This document shows positions 27,202 through 36,792 of a DNA stretch of 52,018 nucleotides, piece after piece; the stretch's first letter is position 1, and each line of letters begins with the position of its first letter. Source of the DNA: an uncultured Hyphomicrobiales bacterium (GTDB lineage Bacteria > Pseudomonadota > Alphaproteobacteria > Rhizobiales > Xanthobacteraceae); the NCBI GenBank assembly GCA_903929045.1, contig CAIYTE010000163.1, forward strand, positions 1 through 52,018, read 5' to 3'. The notes under the pieces are model-generated. The model saw only the letters and a program-made list of their open reading frames with translations, did no database searches and was not told the DNA's origin. A program made the position numbers and the translations under genes.

Positions 27202-27417
27202 ATGCGAATATCGCTGAAAGTCGCCGCGGCTGTTGCCATCGCTGTGCTGGCGTCGAACCAGATCGCGCTCGCCAAAGGCAAACGCCAGCAACAGCAGCCT
27301 GCGGTCAGCGCCGAAGATGCGGCAAAGAACAAAGCGCTCGACGCCAATTACAAGCGCGCGCTCGACAGCGTACCGGACTCCAAGGACAAAACCGATCCCT
27401 GGCAGTCGATGCGTTAG
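27202..27417 (+). CDS. Small exported protein, 71 aa
   Basis: The ATG at 27202 has GGGGA about 10 bases upstream. A signal peptide (MRISLKVAAAVAIAVLASNQIALA) precedes a short, highly charged mature part: KGKRQQQQP, then AKNKALDANYKRALDSVPDSKDKTDPWQSMR. The YKRAL...P.....DPW..MR ending is a pattern I associate with conserved small proteins of Hyphomicrobiales without known function. It lies alone after a terminator. Its stop overlaps the stop of the convergent GT41 gene (27414-27417). Confidence 0.72.
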   Translation: MRISLKVAAAVAIAVLASNQIALAKGKRQQQQPAVSAEDAAKNKALDANYKRALDSVPDSKDKTDPWQSMR

Positions 27418-29942
27418 CCGATCGCCGGAACGGCGAAAGCCGCCGGTGCTCCGCCGCGCTGCCAGGTTTCCCACATCGTCGTGTAGGCCGCCTCGATGTG
27501 GCGCGTGAAGCGCGCGGTGTTGAACAGCGGCACCGTCAGACGGTTATCCAGCAGCCGCTGACGCAAAGCCCTCGCCTGCGCCGGATCCTGGGCCAGCTTC
27601 AGCGCCACCGCTTCGTAGTCGGCCATGGTGTTGGTCACCAGCTCCGGCAGGTTGGCGGCGCGCACCAGACTGCCAGCCACGCGGCCGGCGAAGGTGTTGC
27701 CGAGGCAGGTCAGCACCGGCAACCCAACCCAGAGCGCGTCGCTCGCCGTGGTGTGGGCGTTACAGGGTAGCGTATCGAGGAACAGATCGGCCAAAGCGTG
27801 CCGCGCCAGATGGGCCTCCGGCAACATGCGGTCGGCAAACACCAGCCGCGCCGGATCGACGCCCCGCTTTTGCGCTTCGTTGCGTAGATTGCGGATCGAG
27901 CCTTCATTGTCGCCGAGCAGCCACAGCACGCTGCCGTCGGTCTTCTGCAGCAGGCGCATCCAGACGTCGAACACGTCGGGCGTGATCTTCCAGTTGTTGT
28001 TGAAACTGCAGAACACAAAGCCCTGCTCCGGCAGCCCGGCCTGCGCCCGCGTCGGTACGTCGCTGCCGACTTTGCGGTGCGTGTCGTTGACCTGATAGCT
28101 GTCCGGCAGCTGCACGATCTTCTCGGAATAAAACGGCGCGTGTTCGAACGGCGCAATCGTCGGATCGGCGATGATATAGTCCATCACCCGGCTGCCCATG
28201 GAGCCCGGATAGCCGAGATAGTTGGCCTGGATCGGTGCCGCCCGGTATTCGAAAATTTCGGGGCGCGCGTCCTGCGTATAACCCTTGAGGTCGATGGCGA
28301 TATCGATCTGCTGTTCGCGGATGAACTTCGCGACCTCGATATCGCTGTTGGCGCGCACTTCATGGAAATGGTCGAAGGACGCCTCGAGGCGGCGGCGCAT
28401 CGGACTGTTGTCGTCGGTGCTGAACGAAATCGCGTAGGTCTCGAAACGCGACCGGTCATGCCGCTCGAACAGCTCCGCCATCAGGAAAGACGTGGCGTGG
28501 GTCTTAAAGTCCGCAGAGACGTAGGCGATCTTGATCTTGTCGTTGCGCCAGGTCTCGCCCTTCCACAAAGGCGGCATCGGATTCGGAATGCGGTGCTCGA
28601 TGTAATTCTGGGCGCTGCGCCGCATCAGCGCCGGATCGTCGGTGTAGCCGATCAGCGTGAACGGCGAGAACACCGAATGCTGTTCCCTCACATGCGCGGC
28701 GACGACCGGCGCGAAGCGTTCGCGGCGGTCCCAATCGGCGAGATTGATGGCGCAGGCAGCAGCCCCGCTGAAGCCATGCGGATGGCCCGGATGCACGGAG
28801 AGAATGCGGTCGAAGTCTGCCTGCGCCTCCTCGAAACGCTTCATCTCCTGATAGGTCTGGGCGCGGTTGTTGAGCGCGTCGACGTAGTCGGGCCGCAGTT
28901 CGAGCGCGCGGCTGTAGGCCGGCAGCGCATCGTCGAGCCGCTTCAACTCGTGCAGGATCATGCCGCGGTTGGAGTGGGCCTCGACCATGTTCGGCTCAAT
29001 GGCGATGGCGCGGTCGTAGCTGTCGAGCGCTTCGGGAAAACGCTTCAGCGCGCGCAGCGTGTTGCCACGATTGGCGAAGGCCGGCGCCAGATTCGGATGC
29101 GCAGCGATAGTGCGGTCATATGCCGCAAGCGCGTCTTCATGACGCTTCAGGCGCTCCAGCGCGTGACCGCTGTTGTAGAGCGCTTCGACATTGTTCGGCG
29201 AAAACTGCAGCGCCTTGTCGTAGCACTGCAGCGACTCGTCGTTGCGGCCGAGTTCGGACAGCACGACGCCGCGATTGACGTGGGCGGCGGCAAGATCGGG
29301 ACGCAGCGCCAGCGCGCGGTCATACGACGCCAGCGCCTCGTCGAAACGCCGCGTCTCCTTGAAGACGTTGGCGCGATTGTAATGCGCATCGGCATATTTC
29401 GGCGCGGCCATGATGGCACGGTCGCAGGCCTTGAGCGCTTCATCGAAACGCTTGAGACGCAACAGCGCACTGCCGCGGTTGGACAGCGCCTCAGGGTAAT
29501 TCGGCTGGCCGACGATGGCCTTGGCGTAACACTCCAGCGCCTCTTCGTCGCGGCCGAGATTGGCGAGGATGACGCCTTTGTTGTTATGCGCCTCGGGAAA
29601 CTTCGATTTCAGCTTGATGGCCTGATCGAAGCTTTCGACCGCTTCCGGCATGCGGTTGAGCGCGTTGAGGACGATGCCGTGGTTGAGCCAGAGCTGCGGC
29701 GTCGGCGCCCGCGCCTTCATGGCGGCGGCCACCAGGGTGAGAGCCTCGGCCGCCTGCCCCTGCGCCAGCTTGACCAGACCGCGCATATGCAGCGCGTCGA
29801 AATAATCAGGGCGCACCAACAGGATCGAGGCGTAAAGCTTGTCGGCCTCGGCCAGCTTGCCCTGCCGGTGCAGTTCAAGGGCTTGGGCCTGGGTCTGCGG
29901 AATATTGAGCGGTTTTCCGGTCGGCGATGGCATTGGCGGCAT
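27414..29942 (-). CDS. TPR-repeat O-GlcNAc transferase-like glycosyltransferase (GT41)
   Basis: 842 residues. The N-terminal half holds about eleven tetratricopeptide repeats of 34 residues, e.g. AHNNKGVILANLGRDEEALE and AHYNRANVFKETRRFDEALA. The C-terminal half is a GT41 (OGT/SPY) catalytic domain: IKIAYVSADFKTHATSFLMA with the conserved His, FCSFNNNWKITPDVFDVW with the UDP-contacting Lys, and AHTTASDALWVGLPVLTCLG followed by TFAGRVAGSLVRAA. These enzymes put a sugar from a UDP donor on Ser/Thr of proteins; in bacteria, targets are mostly unknown, and flagellin or surface proteins have been suggested for some. There is no signal peptide, so it is cytoplasmic. The gene is single, and no partner is evident next to it. 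Confidence 0.92.
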   Translation of the reverse strand: MPPMPSPTGKPLNIPQTQAQALELHRQGKLAEADKLYASILLVRPDYFDALHMRGLVKLAQGQAAEALTLVAAAMKARAPTPQLWLNHGIVLNALNRMPEAVESFDQAIKLKSKFPEAHNNKGVILANLGRDEEALECYAKAIVGQPNYPEALSNRGSALLRLKRFDEALKACDRAIMAAPKYADAHYNRANVFKETRRFDEALASYDRALALRPDLAAAHVNRGVVLSELGRNDESLQCYDKALQFSPNNVEALYNSGHALERLKRHEDALAAYDRTIAAHPNLAPAFANRGNTLRALKRFPEALDSYDRAIAIEPNMVEAHSNRGMILHELKRLDDALPAYSRALELRPDYVDALNNRAQTYQEMKRFEEAQADFDRILSVHPGHPHGFSGAAACAINLADWDRRERFAPVVAAHVREQHSVFSPFTLIGYTDDPALMRRSAQNYIEHRIPNPMPPLWKGETWRNDKIKIAYVSADFKTHATSFLMAELFERHDRSRFETYAISFSTDDNSPMRRRLEASFDHFHEVRANSDIEVAKFIREQQIDIAIDLKGYTQDARPEIFEYRAAPIQANYLGYPGSMGSRVMDYIIADPTIAPFEHAPFYSEKIVQLPDSYQVNDTHRKVGSDVPTRAQAGLPEQGFVFCSFNNNWKITPDVFDVWMRLLQKTDGSVLWLLGDNEGSIRNLRNEAQKRGVDPARLVFADRMLPEAHLARHALADLFLDTLPCNAHTTASDALWVGLPVLTCLGNTFAGRVAGSLVRAANLPELVTNTMADYEAVALKLAQDPAQARALRQRLLDNRLTVPLFNTARFTRHIEAAYTTMWETWQRGGAPAAFAVPAIG

Positions 29943-30109
29943 CAGGATTCACCCGCCAAACGGGGTAAAAGATGCGCCCTGAGTCGTCCAGACGGCGAAT
30001 ACGGCCTGTTTCGGCCTCGGCCTTGCGTACCGGCATTCCGGCCAGTGCAAAAGTGGCCATCGCGACGGCGGCGGGGTAAAGTTCCCTCGGGGCGCGCGGT
30101 GGGGCTGTC

Positions 30110-31961
30110 ATGAGAATTCAGGTGGGGCTGGCGGCCGCATGCCTGACGGCGCTTGCCGGCGCGGCATCCGCGCAAAGCTTTAATCAGTTCATCGGTTTCG
30201 GCGACAGCACCGTCGATAGCGGCTGGTACCGCAACCTCGCCTTCCCGACCGGCAACGCCACCGTCGATGCCGCGCTGCCCGGCGCCGTCGTCAATGGCGG
30301 CGGCGTGTCGACCACCGGCCCCGGCCCGGTCAGTTCGCAATTGCTGGCGAGCTATTTCGGCCTCAACGGCAATCCCGCTAACCAGGGCGGTTCGAACTAC
30401 GCCACCGGCGGCGCGCGCAACAATCAGGCCGGCTCGTATCCCAACGCGGTCTCGACGGCGGCGCAGATCAGCAACTATCTGCTGGCGAGCGGCGGCATCG
30501 CCAACCGCCACGCGCTCTATCTGATCGGCTCCGGCGGCAACGACGTCTCGCTCTATGTCGGCCGCGTCAACAACAACACCATTACACTGACGCAAGGTGT
30601 GCAAAGCGTCGCCCAATCGGCGACCGACCTTGTCACGTCGATTACGCAGTTGAACGCAGCCGGTGCGCGCTATGTCATCGTGCCGAACCAGCCACAATCG
30701 TTCGGCACCGCGACCGAGCGCACCTTGCGCACGGCGTATAACCAGACTCTGTGGTCCGGACTGGCGGCCAACGGCGTCAACTTCATTCCGTCCGACTTCA
30801 ACGGTGTGCTGACAGCGGTCACCAGCAATTTGTCGTCCTTCGGCTTCATCGCCGGCGGCGGTCCGGCCTGTGTCGCGCCGGGCGGCGTGTCGTCCGGTTA
30901 TGCCCTGCTCTGCACGCCACTGACCTTGGTCGCCCCCGACGCGGCGCAGACACATTTGTTCGCCGATGACAATCATCTGTCGACCGCAGGCCAGAAGATT
31001 CTGGCCGACTACGAATACAGCCTCGTCGTGGCGCCAAGCATGATCTCGATGCTGGGCGAAGCGCCGGTGAAAACGCGCACGTCGCTGATTAGTGTCATTC
31101 AGAACCAGATTCCGGTTTCACAGCGGCAACGCGGCACGTCCGGCTTCAACACCTGGCTCAGCGGCGATATTTCGCGGCTCAAGATCCAGAACAGCGCCGG
31201 CTTCCCCGACGATCCCGGCACGCCGGTCTCGCTCACTGCCGGCTTCGATTACAAGATGCCGTCCGAGTGGCTCGCCGGCGTCGCCATTTCAGTCGGCCGG
31301 CAGAACGCCAGCTTCAGCCAGAACTTCGGCGGCTTCACGCAGAACGAATTCTGCCATCAGCGCCTATGCCGCACGCAATGCCGGGCCGATGTGGTTCGAC
31401 GTCATCGCGACCTATAGCACGTTGAGTTTCGATCTCAATCGTACCGTTCCGGTCGGCATCACGATTCAACGCAACACCGCGTCGGTCTCCGGCAGCAATA
31501 TCTCGCTCGCCGGCGAGACCGGCTACAATCTACGGAACGGCGCCGTGACGCACGGCCCGGTCGCCGGATTGGCGCTGCAGCAGGTGCGCATCGGCAGCTT
31601 CACCGAGAGCGGCAGCTTTACGAGCCTTGGCTTCGACGGGCAGACGCGCAATTCGGCCATCAGCGCCATCGGCTATCAGGTCGCCTACGACGCGGGCGTC
31701 TGGCGGCCCTTCGCCAAGGCGACCTGGAACCACGAACTCGCCTCGCCCAATCGTTCCGTGACGGCCTCGCTGACGACCATCGCCGCGCCCAGCTACAGTC
31801 TGCCCGCGGTCAACACCGGCGCGGACTGGGCCACCCTTACTGGTGGCACCACGCTCAAGCTCGCCGGAAACATGACCGGCCTGCTGGCCCTGAGCAGCGT
31901 CGTCGCCCAGCGCAGCGTCACCGCCTATGGCGGCCAGGTCGGCGTCAACGTCGCCTTCTGA
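30110..31961 (+). pseudogene. SGNH/GDSL esterase autotransporter interrupted by a +1 frameshift
   Basis: An EstA-like exported esterase split by one extra base. Reading frame A starts at ATG 30110 with a signal peptide (MRIQVGLAAACLTALAGAASA). It runs through FIGFGDSTVDSGWYRN (nucleophile Ser in GDS), GGNDVSL and FADDNHLSTAGQ (catalytic Asp and His), and enters the beta-barrel at KTRTSLISVIQN. At 31349-31353 the text GAATTC-T-GCC shifts the frame. Frame A then ends at 31417, while the barrel goes on in another frame from 31353 as AISAYAARNAGPMWFD to the terminal GQVGVNVAF, whose last Phe is the usual outer-membrane signal. Removing T31352 restores 616 residues. This could be a true mutation, phase variation or a sequencing error; there is no homopolymer or slippery site. 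As it stands, the barrel is lost and export should fail. Confidence 0.85.
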
Positions 31962-31975
31962 CCTCGGAGACGTTG

Positions 31976-32764
31976 TTACTGCGCCGCCTTGATCTGCTTG
32001 ATCGCGGCGTTGATGCGGATGTCGCGCAGCGCATTGCCGAGTTCGGGCGTGGCGCGCGCCGGATCGCCGGAATGTCCCGGCGCTTCCTTGCGCGCGTAGC
32101 TTTTGAGCTTCGACAGATCGATGCCTTCAGGACGCACCGACATCAGTTCGGCGGTGTCGATCAGACCGGCGTGGACGCCGATGCTGGCGTCGGTCTCGCC
32201 TTTGCCGCGCAGGAATGTCATCTGCGCCTCGTCGATGTAATAGTCCGTGACGTTGATCACCTTCACTTGGCCGGCCCATTCGCGATTGAGCTTGGCCGCG
32301 ACCAGGGCCTGCGCCGCCTGTTGCCCGCCGTGATCGCCGATCAAGGCAATGGTCTTGAAGCCGCTGTTCTTCAGACTGCGGGCGATGCCTTCGAGCACAC
32401 TGGCGAAGACTGGTTCAGGAACGCCAAGCGTGCCGGGATAGAGCATGTTGCCGGTCGGCGGCGCGTAGTCGCCTTCCGGCACGTAGGAGATCACGGGCGC
32501 CACCAGCGCGTTGCCGAGCGCCCGCGCGATCTGCGTCGCATTGGTGCGCACGATGTAGTCGTGCTTACCGAGCACCATATGCGGGCCGTTCTGCTCGATG
32601 CCGCCGGACGGCACGATCGCGGTCGTGGCGCCGCGCTCGATGGCGCCGCGCACCTCCGGCCACGTCATGTCGGTCATTTCGACGGTGTCGGTGGCGTTTG
32701 CAGGGGACGCCAGCAGCAAGGCGGCGAATGCGGCAGATGCCGCCAGTCGGCTCAGAAAGGGCAT
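31976..32764 (-). CDS. Exported creatininase-family protein
   Basis: 262 residues with a signal peptide (MPFLSRLAASAAFAALLLASPANA). The creatininase/amidohydrolase fold follows: AIVPSGGIEQNGPHMVLGKHDYIV with metal-binding Glu and His, APVISYVPEGDYAPPTGN, GFKTIALIGDHGGQQAA with Asp and His, and a Glu late in the chain (KGETDASIGVHAG). The metal ligands seem intact. Creatininase itself is cytoplasmic; the secreted subgroup has no defined substrate, so hydrolysis of a small cyclic or linear amide is the most that can be said. The stop falls 15 bases from the end of the convergent autotransporter. Confidence 0.88.
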   Translation of the reverse strand: MPFLSRLAASAAFAALLLASPANATDTVEMTDMTWPEVRGAIERGATTAIVPSGGIEQNGPHMVLGKHDYIVRTNATQIARALGNALVAPVISYVPEGDYAPPTGNMLYPGTLGVPEPVFASVLEGIARSLKNSGFKTIALIGDHGGQQAAQALVAAKLNREWAGQVKVINVTDYYIDEAQMTFLRGKGETDASIGVHAGLIDTAELMSVRPEGIDLSKLKSYARKEAPGHSGDPARATPELGNALRDIRINAAIKQIKAAQ

Positions 32765-32838
32765 GTTCGGGCTTTCCCGTCCGCTATCGGACGGCGCCCA
32801 TTCTCCCCCGACGGCGTTTCCGCGCCGTTAAAGCCGCA

Positions 32839-33771
32839 TCAGTCCTTGGACACCGTGACCGGACCGGTGAACTGCTTCGCCAACTGCGCGAAATAGCCGC
32901 CGGAATAACCGTTGCCTTCGCGCTGAAACGCGTTCGGCAGGCTGTTCCACGGCACGTCGGGATGGTCGTGATGCACGCCGTGCAGGTTGCTGTTGAGCAT
33001 GAACCACGCCACCAGACGCGACGTGTACATGTTGTGCGCAGGCGCGCCGACGAAGGCCGGCGTATCGTAGTGCGCGACATTGTCCTGCACCGACACGATC
33101 AGGCCGCTCAGCGCCATGCTCAGCGCCAGCACCCACCACCACGCGCCGTAGAGATAGAACGAGCCGCCGTAGATCAGAACGATGAACACGGCATCCACCC
33201 GGATGCGCGACAGCCGGCGATCGAGGCCGCGGCGTAACGCGCCGTGCAGCACCATGGCGTCGGCATCGTCTTCCGGCAGCAAATTAGACGCCACCCAGTT
33301 GATGACCGGGCGCGGCGCCAGCATCAGCATCGACACCAGAATTTCGCGCGCATAAAGGCCGCCGGTGAGACCGAGATAAAACTTGAGCCTCGTCGTGACG
33401 GCATTCATGCCCGGCTCGATGACGTCGGCGCGATCCAGCGCGTGGCGCGGAAAGCGGTGATGCGTCATATGGCCGAGGCGATTGGCGTCGAACGAAATGG
33501 CGGACGTGATCGCCAGCGTCCGGCCGAAAAACGTGTTCCAGCCGCGGCCCGCGGCCAGCCGGCTGTGAATGGCCTCATGCAGCAGCGCCCGCACGAACGG
33601 CGTCGTCAGCGATAGCAGGACGGCGATCAGCACCGCCAGCAGGTCGGCTTCGACGCCCGATTCCGGCCTCAAAAGCAGCGGAACCACGACGAGTTGCACG
33701 GCGGCGATGGCCAGCGCGGCCGTCGTCAGGAGGGTGTTGATGCGATAAGGGGGAGAAACCACGGATGTCAT
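32839..33771 (-). CDS. Membrane fatty acid desaturase
   Basis: A di-iron, oxygen-dependent membrane desaturase/hydroxylase of 310 residues with all three histidine boxes: LLHEAIHSR, HMTHHRFPRH and LHGVHHDHPDVPW. Four or more hydrophobic helices are visible (TTAALAIAAVQLVVVPLLL; AVFIVLIYGGSFYLYGAWWWVLAL). The ATG at 33771 is listed, but the GGAG lies directly against it. A GTG three codons later (33762) has that GGAG at 9 bases and may be the true start. Its promoter region carries a perfect FNR/FixK-type palindrome. The substrate could be a lipid acyl chain or a carotenoid; the sequence does not say. A second desaturase of a different subgroup is at 46725-47798. Confidence 0.88.
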   Translation of the reverse strand: MTSVVSPPYRINTLLTTAALAIAAVQLVVVPLLLRPESGVEADLLAVLIAVLLSLTTPFVRALLHEAIHSRLAAGRGWNTFFGRTLAITSAISFDANRLGHMTHHRFPRHALDRADVIEPGMNAVTTRLKFYLGLTGGLYAREILVSMLMLAPRPVINWVASNLLPEDDADAMVLHGALRRGLDRRLSRIRVDAVFIVLIYGGSFYLYGAWWWVLALSMALSGLIVSVQDNVAHYDTPAFVGAPAHNMYTSRLVAWFMLNSNLHGVHHDHPDVPWNSLPNAFQREGNGYSGGYFAQLAKQFTGPVTVSKD

Positions 33772-33805
33772 CTCCGCGTTTTTTACGTATTTTTACAAAA
33801 CTGGT

Positions 33806-33819
33806 TTGATCCAGATCAA
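33806..33819. promoter_or_regulatory. FNR/FixK-type operator overlapping a probable -35
   Basis: TTGATCCAGATCAA is a perfect match to the TTGAT-N4-ATCAA consensus of the FNR/FixK/Anr regulators. It is 35 bases upstream of the desaturase start. Read on the minus strand, the left half TTGATC can act as a -35, and TAAAAAT (33795-33789) follows after 18 bases as a -10. The operator therefore lies across the -35, a position more typical of repression than of activation. The site is palindromic and short, so chance is possible but low in this GC-rich context. Confidence 0.72.
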
Positions 33820-33920
33820 TATTCCATAAACTCCGCGCACCGGCCAGCGTCCTGCGCGTGCGCAAAGTTTGTGCGTGTCGCGAAAGCAGTCACTGATCGT
33901 CGGTGCGACGTCGTGACGCT

Positions 33921-34883
33921 TCAGTTGACCGTGATGTCGAGCGCCTTGACCATCGTGCCCCACTTCACGACTTCCGCTTTAAACATCACGTCTGCTTGCT
34001 CTTGAGAACCGTTCAAAGGATCGAATCCGATCGCCTGCAGTTTCTGCTGCAATGCGGCATCCTTCATCACGTCTTCGATGGCGGCGTTAAGCATGCCGGT
34101 AATTTGTGAGCTGGTTCCGGCCGGCGCGAAGACACCGACCCAGGACGACGCCTCGAACGGATAGCCGGCTTCGGCATAGGTCGGAACATTCGGCGTCACC
34201 GTGACGCGCTTGGCGCTGGCGACACCAAGGCCCTTGAGCTTGCCGCCGGCGATCTGCCCGGCCGCGCCACCGCCCAGAGTGGTGGCGAGCAGTTCGATCT
34301 GGTTTCCCATGACGGCATTCATCGCCGGCGCACCGCCCTTGAAAGGCACATGCACGGCGTTGACCTTGGCGTGCACCTTGAGGAAATACTCGGCGGCGAT
34401 GTGCGAGCCGCTGCCGACACCGGCGGTGCCGAAATTGATACTCTTGCCCTGCACCGACTTGAGGAACTCGGCGAGAGTGTTGGCGGGCGTGCCCTCGCCG
34501 GTCGCGAAGCATTCCGGGCTCGACGCAACAATGGCGATGCCCTTGAGGTCGTTGGTGGCGTAGCCCTTGTTCGGCGTCAGCGTCTCGTTGATGGCAATCG
34601 CCGTCGTCGTGACCAGCAGCGTGTAGCCGTCCGGCGCGGCCCGGGCGACCGCGGCCGCCGCGATATTGCCGCCGGCGCCGCCGCGGTTGTCGACGATGAC
34701 GTTGCGGCCAAGCTTCTGCGACACACCCTGCGCTACCAGACGCGCGACCGTGTCGGCGACGCCACCCGGCGCGAAGGCGACCAGGAAGGTGATGTCGCGG
34801 GCTGGATAGGTCTGCGCGATCGCCGGCTGCGCCGCCAGCAAGGCCGCGACGCTCAGCGCCGCGCCGAGTTTAAAAAAAGACAT
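33921..34883 (-). CDS. Tripartite tricarboxylate transporter receptor (TctC/Bug family), second copy
   Basis: 320 residues from the ATG at 34883 (GGGGGA upstream). The signal peptide is MSFFKLGAALSVAALLAAQPAIAQ. Bug-family landmarks: YPARDITFLVAFAPGGVADTVARL, VIVDNRGGAGGNIAA, FGTAGVGSGSHIAAEYF and VHVPFKGGAPAMNAVM. No TctA/TctB permease genes are beside it. It differs widely from the receptor at 25280, so it is not a recent duplicate. The ligand is probably a carboxylate, as in the family; no neighbour points to which one. Confidence 0.9.
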   Translation of the reverse strand: MSFFKLGAALSVAALLAAQPAIAQTYPARDITFLVAFAPGGVADTVARLVAQGVSQKLGRNVIVDNRGGAGGNIAAAAVARAAPDGYTLLVTTTAIAINETLTPNKGYATNDLKGIAIVASSPECFATGEGTPANTLAEFLKSVQGKSINFGTAGVGSGSHIAAEYFLKVHAKVNAVHVPFKGGAPAMNAVMGNQIELLATTLGGGAAGQIAGGKLKGLGVASAKRVTVTPNVPTYAEAGYPFEASSWVGVFAPAGTSSQITGMLNAAIEDVMKDAALQQKLQAIGFDPLNGSQEQADVMFKAEVVKWGTMVKALDITVN

Positions 34884-34944
34884 AGCCGTTTCCCCCACCG
34901 AAGTTCTTTTCTTGGGGCGCTTATAGCGGGTCGGCCAAGCGGTG

Positions 34945-36759
34945 TCAGCTAACAGCGATATCGGTCAGCCGCATCTGCACCCGCTCCTCGCCCTGCCAGC
35001 GGTCGACCGAAATCTGCCCGGCGGCATGCACGGCGCGGCCCCGGTTTTCGATCAGCGCCTTGCCCAGCGGCGTGTCTTTGACACGGAAGGCGATGGCATT
35101 GACGAACTTACCGTCGCCGGAGCGAAACCGGGCGCGCAGGTGGTTCTCACCGACCGGATCGACATAGGCCAAGGTATGCGCCGGCAGCGCCAGCATCGGC
35201 TCGGGGTTACCCGCACCGAACGGACCGGCGCGGTTGAGCATCTCGCACAGCGACAGATTGAAGCCCCCGGCGCTGACCGCGCCGTCAATCAGCAGCGCCG
35301 TTTCCTTGCGCGCAGCTTCCACCGCGGGCGCCAGGGTCGCCTCCAGAAAAGCCCGGAACGCCGCGAGCCCGCCCTTCGGCAGGGTCACACCGGCCGCCAT
35401 GGCGTGGCCGCCGCCCTTGATCAGCAGCTTGTCGGCGACCGCCTGCCGCACCGCGCGGCCGAGATCGACACCGGCAATCGAGCGGCCCGAGCCCGTGCCG
35501 ATGCCACCTGGCTCCAGCGCGATGGCAAAGGCCGGCCGGCCGTAGCGTTCCTTCAGCCGCGACGCCACGAGCCCCACCACCCCCGGATGCCAGCCGGTCG
35601 CGGCGGTGACGACGACCGAGCCCTTCTCTTCAAGCCCGAGCGCGGCCATGGCCTCGGCTTCCGCCTGCTCCACCGCCGCCGCTTCGATCTGCCGCCGTTC
35701 GCTGTTGAGCCGGTCGAGCTCGCCGGCGATGCGGCCTGCCTCGATCGGATCTTCCTCCATCAGCAATCGCGCGCCGAGCGCGGCGTTGCCGATGCGCCCG
35801 CCGGCATTGATGCGGGGCCCGAGCATGAAGCCGAGATGCCAGGCCTCCGGCGGACCGGACAGCCGCGCCGCGTCCATCAGCGCCGTCAGGCCGACGCTGT
35901 CACGACGGCGCAAAGCGATGAGCCCCTTGGCAACGAAGGCGCGGTTCAAACCTTTGAGCGGCACGACGTCGGCAACGGTGCCGAGCGCCACCATGTGCAG
36001 CATCGAAAGCAGATCGGGTTCAGAGCGTGTGGCGCTCCAGAAATTGCGCTGGCGCAGTTCGCGGCTCAACGCCACCAGCGTGACGAAGACGAGACCGACG
36101 GCGGCGAGATGACCAAGCCCCGACAAATCGTCGGCGCGGTTCGGATTGACGATGGCAACGGCCGGCGGCAGCTGCTCATCGGCCTGATGATGATCGATGA
36201 CCACCGTATCGAGCCCGAGCTTCTGCGCCTCGGTCAACGGCTCCATGCTGGTCGTGCCGCAATCGACCGTGATCAGCAGTTTGACGCCGCGCTCGGCGAA
36301 CGACCGGACGGCGTCGACGTTCGGGCCATAGCCTTCGAAGATGCGGTCCGGGATATGAATGATGGGATCGAGGCCGCTGCGCCGCAGATAGGACGCCAGC
36401 AGCGCCGTCGATGTCGCACCATCGACGTCGTAATCGCCGAAGATGGCGACGCTCTCGCCTTTCTCGATGGCGTGCGCGATGCGCGCCGCAGCCGCATGCA
36501 TCGCCGTCAGCGTGTGCGGATCGGGCAGCATGCGTTTGATGGTCGGATCGAGAAACGCTTCCGCCGTATCGGCTTCGACGCCGCGCCCGGCCAGAATACG
36601 TGCCAGCAATTCAGGCAAGGCCAGCCGCTGCGCGATGGTCAGCGCCCGCGCCGTGCCGCGCTCATCGAGCCGGTCGCGCCACGCGCGCCCGCTCGCCGAT
36701 TTCTCGACGCCGAGGAAATAGCGTTCTTTGTCGTCGAAGGTGGTCGCCGGAAAGGCCAT
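34945..36759 (-). CDS. recJ: Single-stranded-DNA-specific exonuclease RecJ
   Basis: The 5'-3' ssDNA exonuclease of recombination and mismatch repair. 604 residues, normal for alphaproteobacteria. DHH-superfamily motifs in order: IFGDYDVDGATSTAL (motif I), LLITVDCGTTS (II), VVIDHHQADEQLPPA (III, the DHH), NPNRADD, the DHHA1-domain GGGHAMAAGVTLP, and an OB-fold at the end. The ATG at 36759 gives MAFPATTFDDKERYFLGVE, a usual start. A REP-like element lies between it and glpX. RecJ downstream of glpX and hom is a common order in Hyphomicrobiales, which supports the taxonomic reading. Confidence 0.96.
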   Translation of the reverse strand: MAFPATTFDDKERYFLGVEKSASGRAWRDRLDERGTARALTIAQRLALPELLARILAGRGVEADTAEAFLDPTIKRMLPDPHTLTAMHAAAARIAHAIEKGESVAIFGDYDVDGATSTALLASYLRRSGLDPIIHIPDRIFEGYGPNVDAVRSFAERGVKLLITVDCGTTSMEPLTEAQKLGLDTVVIDHHQADEQLPPAVAIVNPNRADDLSGLGHLAAVGLVFVTLVALSRELRQRNFWSATRSEPDLLSMLHMVALGTVADVVPLKGLNRAFVAKGLIALRRRDSVGLTALMDAARLSGPPEAWHLGFMLGPRINAGGRIGNAALGARLLMEEDPIEAGRIAGELDRLNSERRQIEAAAVEQAEAEAMAALGLEEKGSVVVTAATGWHPGVVGLVASRLKERYGRPAFAIALEPGGIGTGSGRSIAGVDLGRAVRQAVADKLLIKGGGHAMAAGVTLPKGGLAAFRAFLEATLAPAVEAARKETALLIDGAVSAGGFNLSLCEMLNRAGPFGAGNPEPMLALPAHTLAYVDPVGENHLRARFRSGDGKFVNAIAFRVKDTPLGKALIENRGRAVHAAGQISVDRWQGEERVQMRLTDIAVS

Positions 36760-36792
36760 GTCGGCAATATAGGAACGAACGGCGAACTATCA

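Noticed and set aside
28077-30113. A 678-codon plus-strand frame opposite the GT41 gene
   Set aside because: It mirrors the TPR repeats of the real gene (repetitive pattern arises from the repeats) and has no ribosome site or recognisable motif.
29942-30976. A 344-codon minus-strand frame that would precede the GT41 gene
   Set aside because: It is opposite the signal peptide and catalytic domain of the autotransporter and has shadow-type composition.
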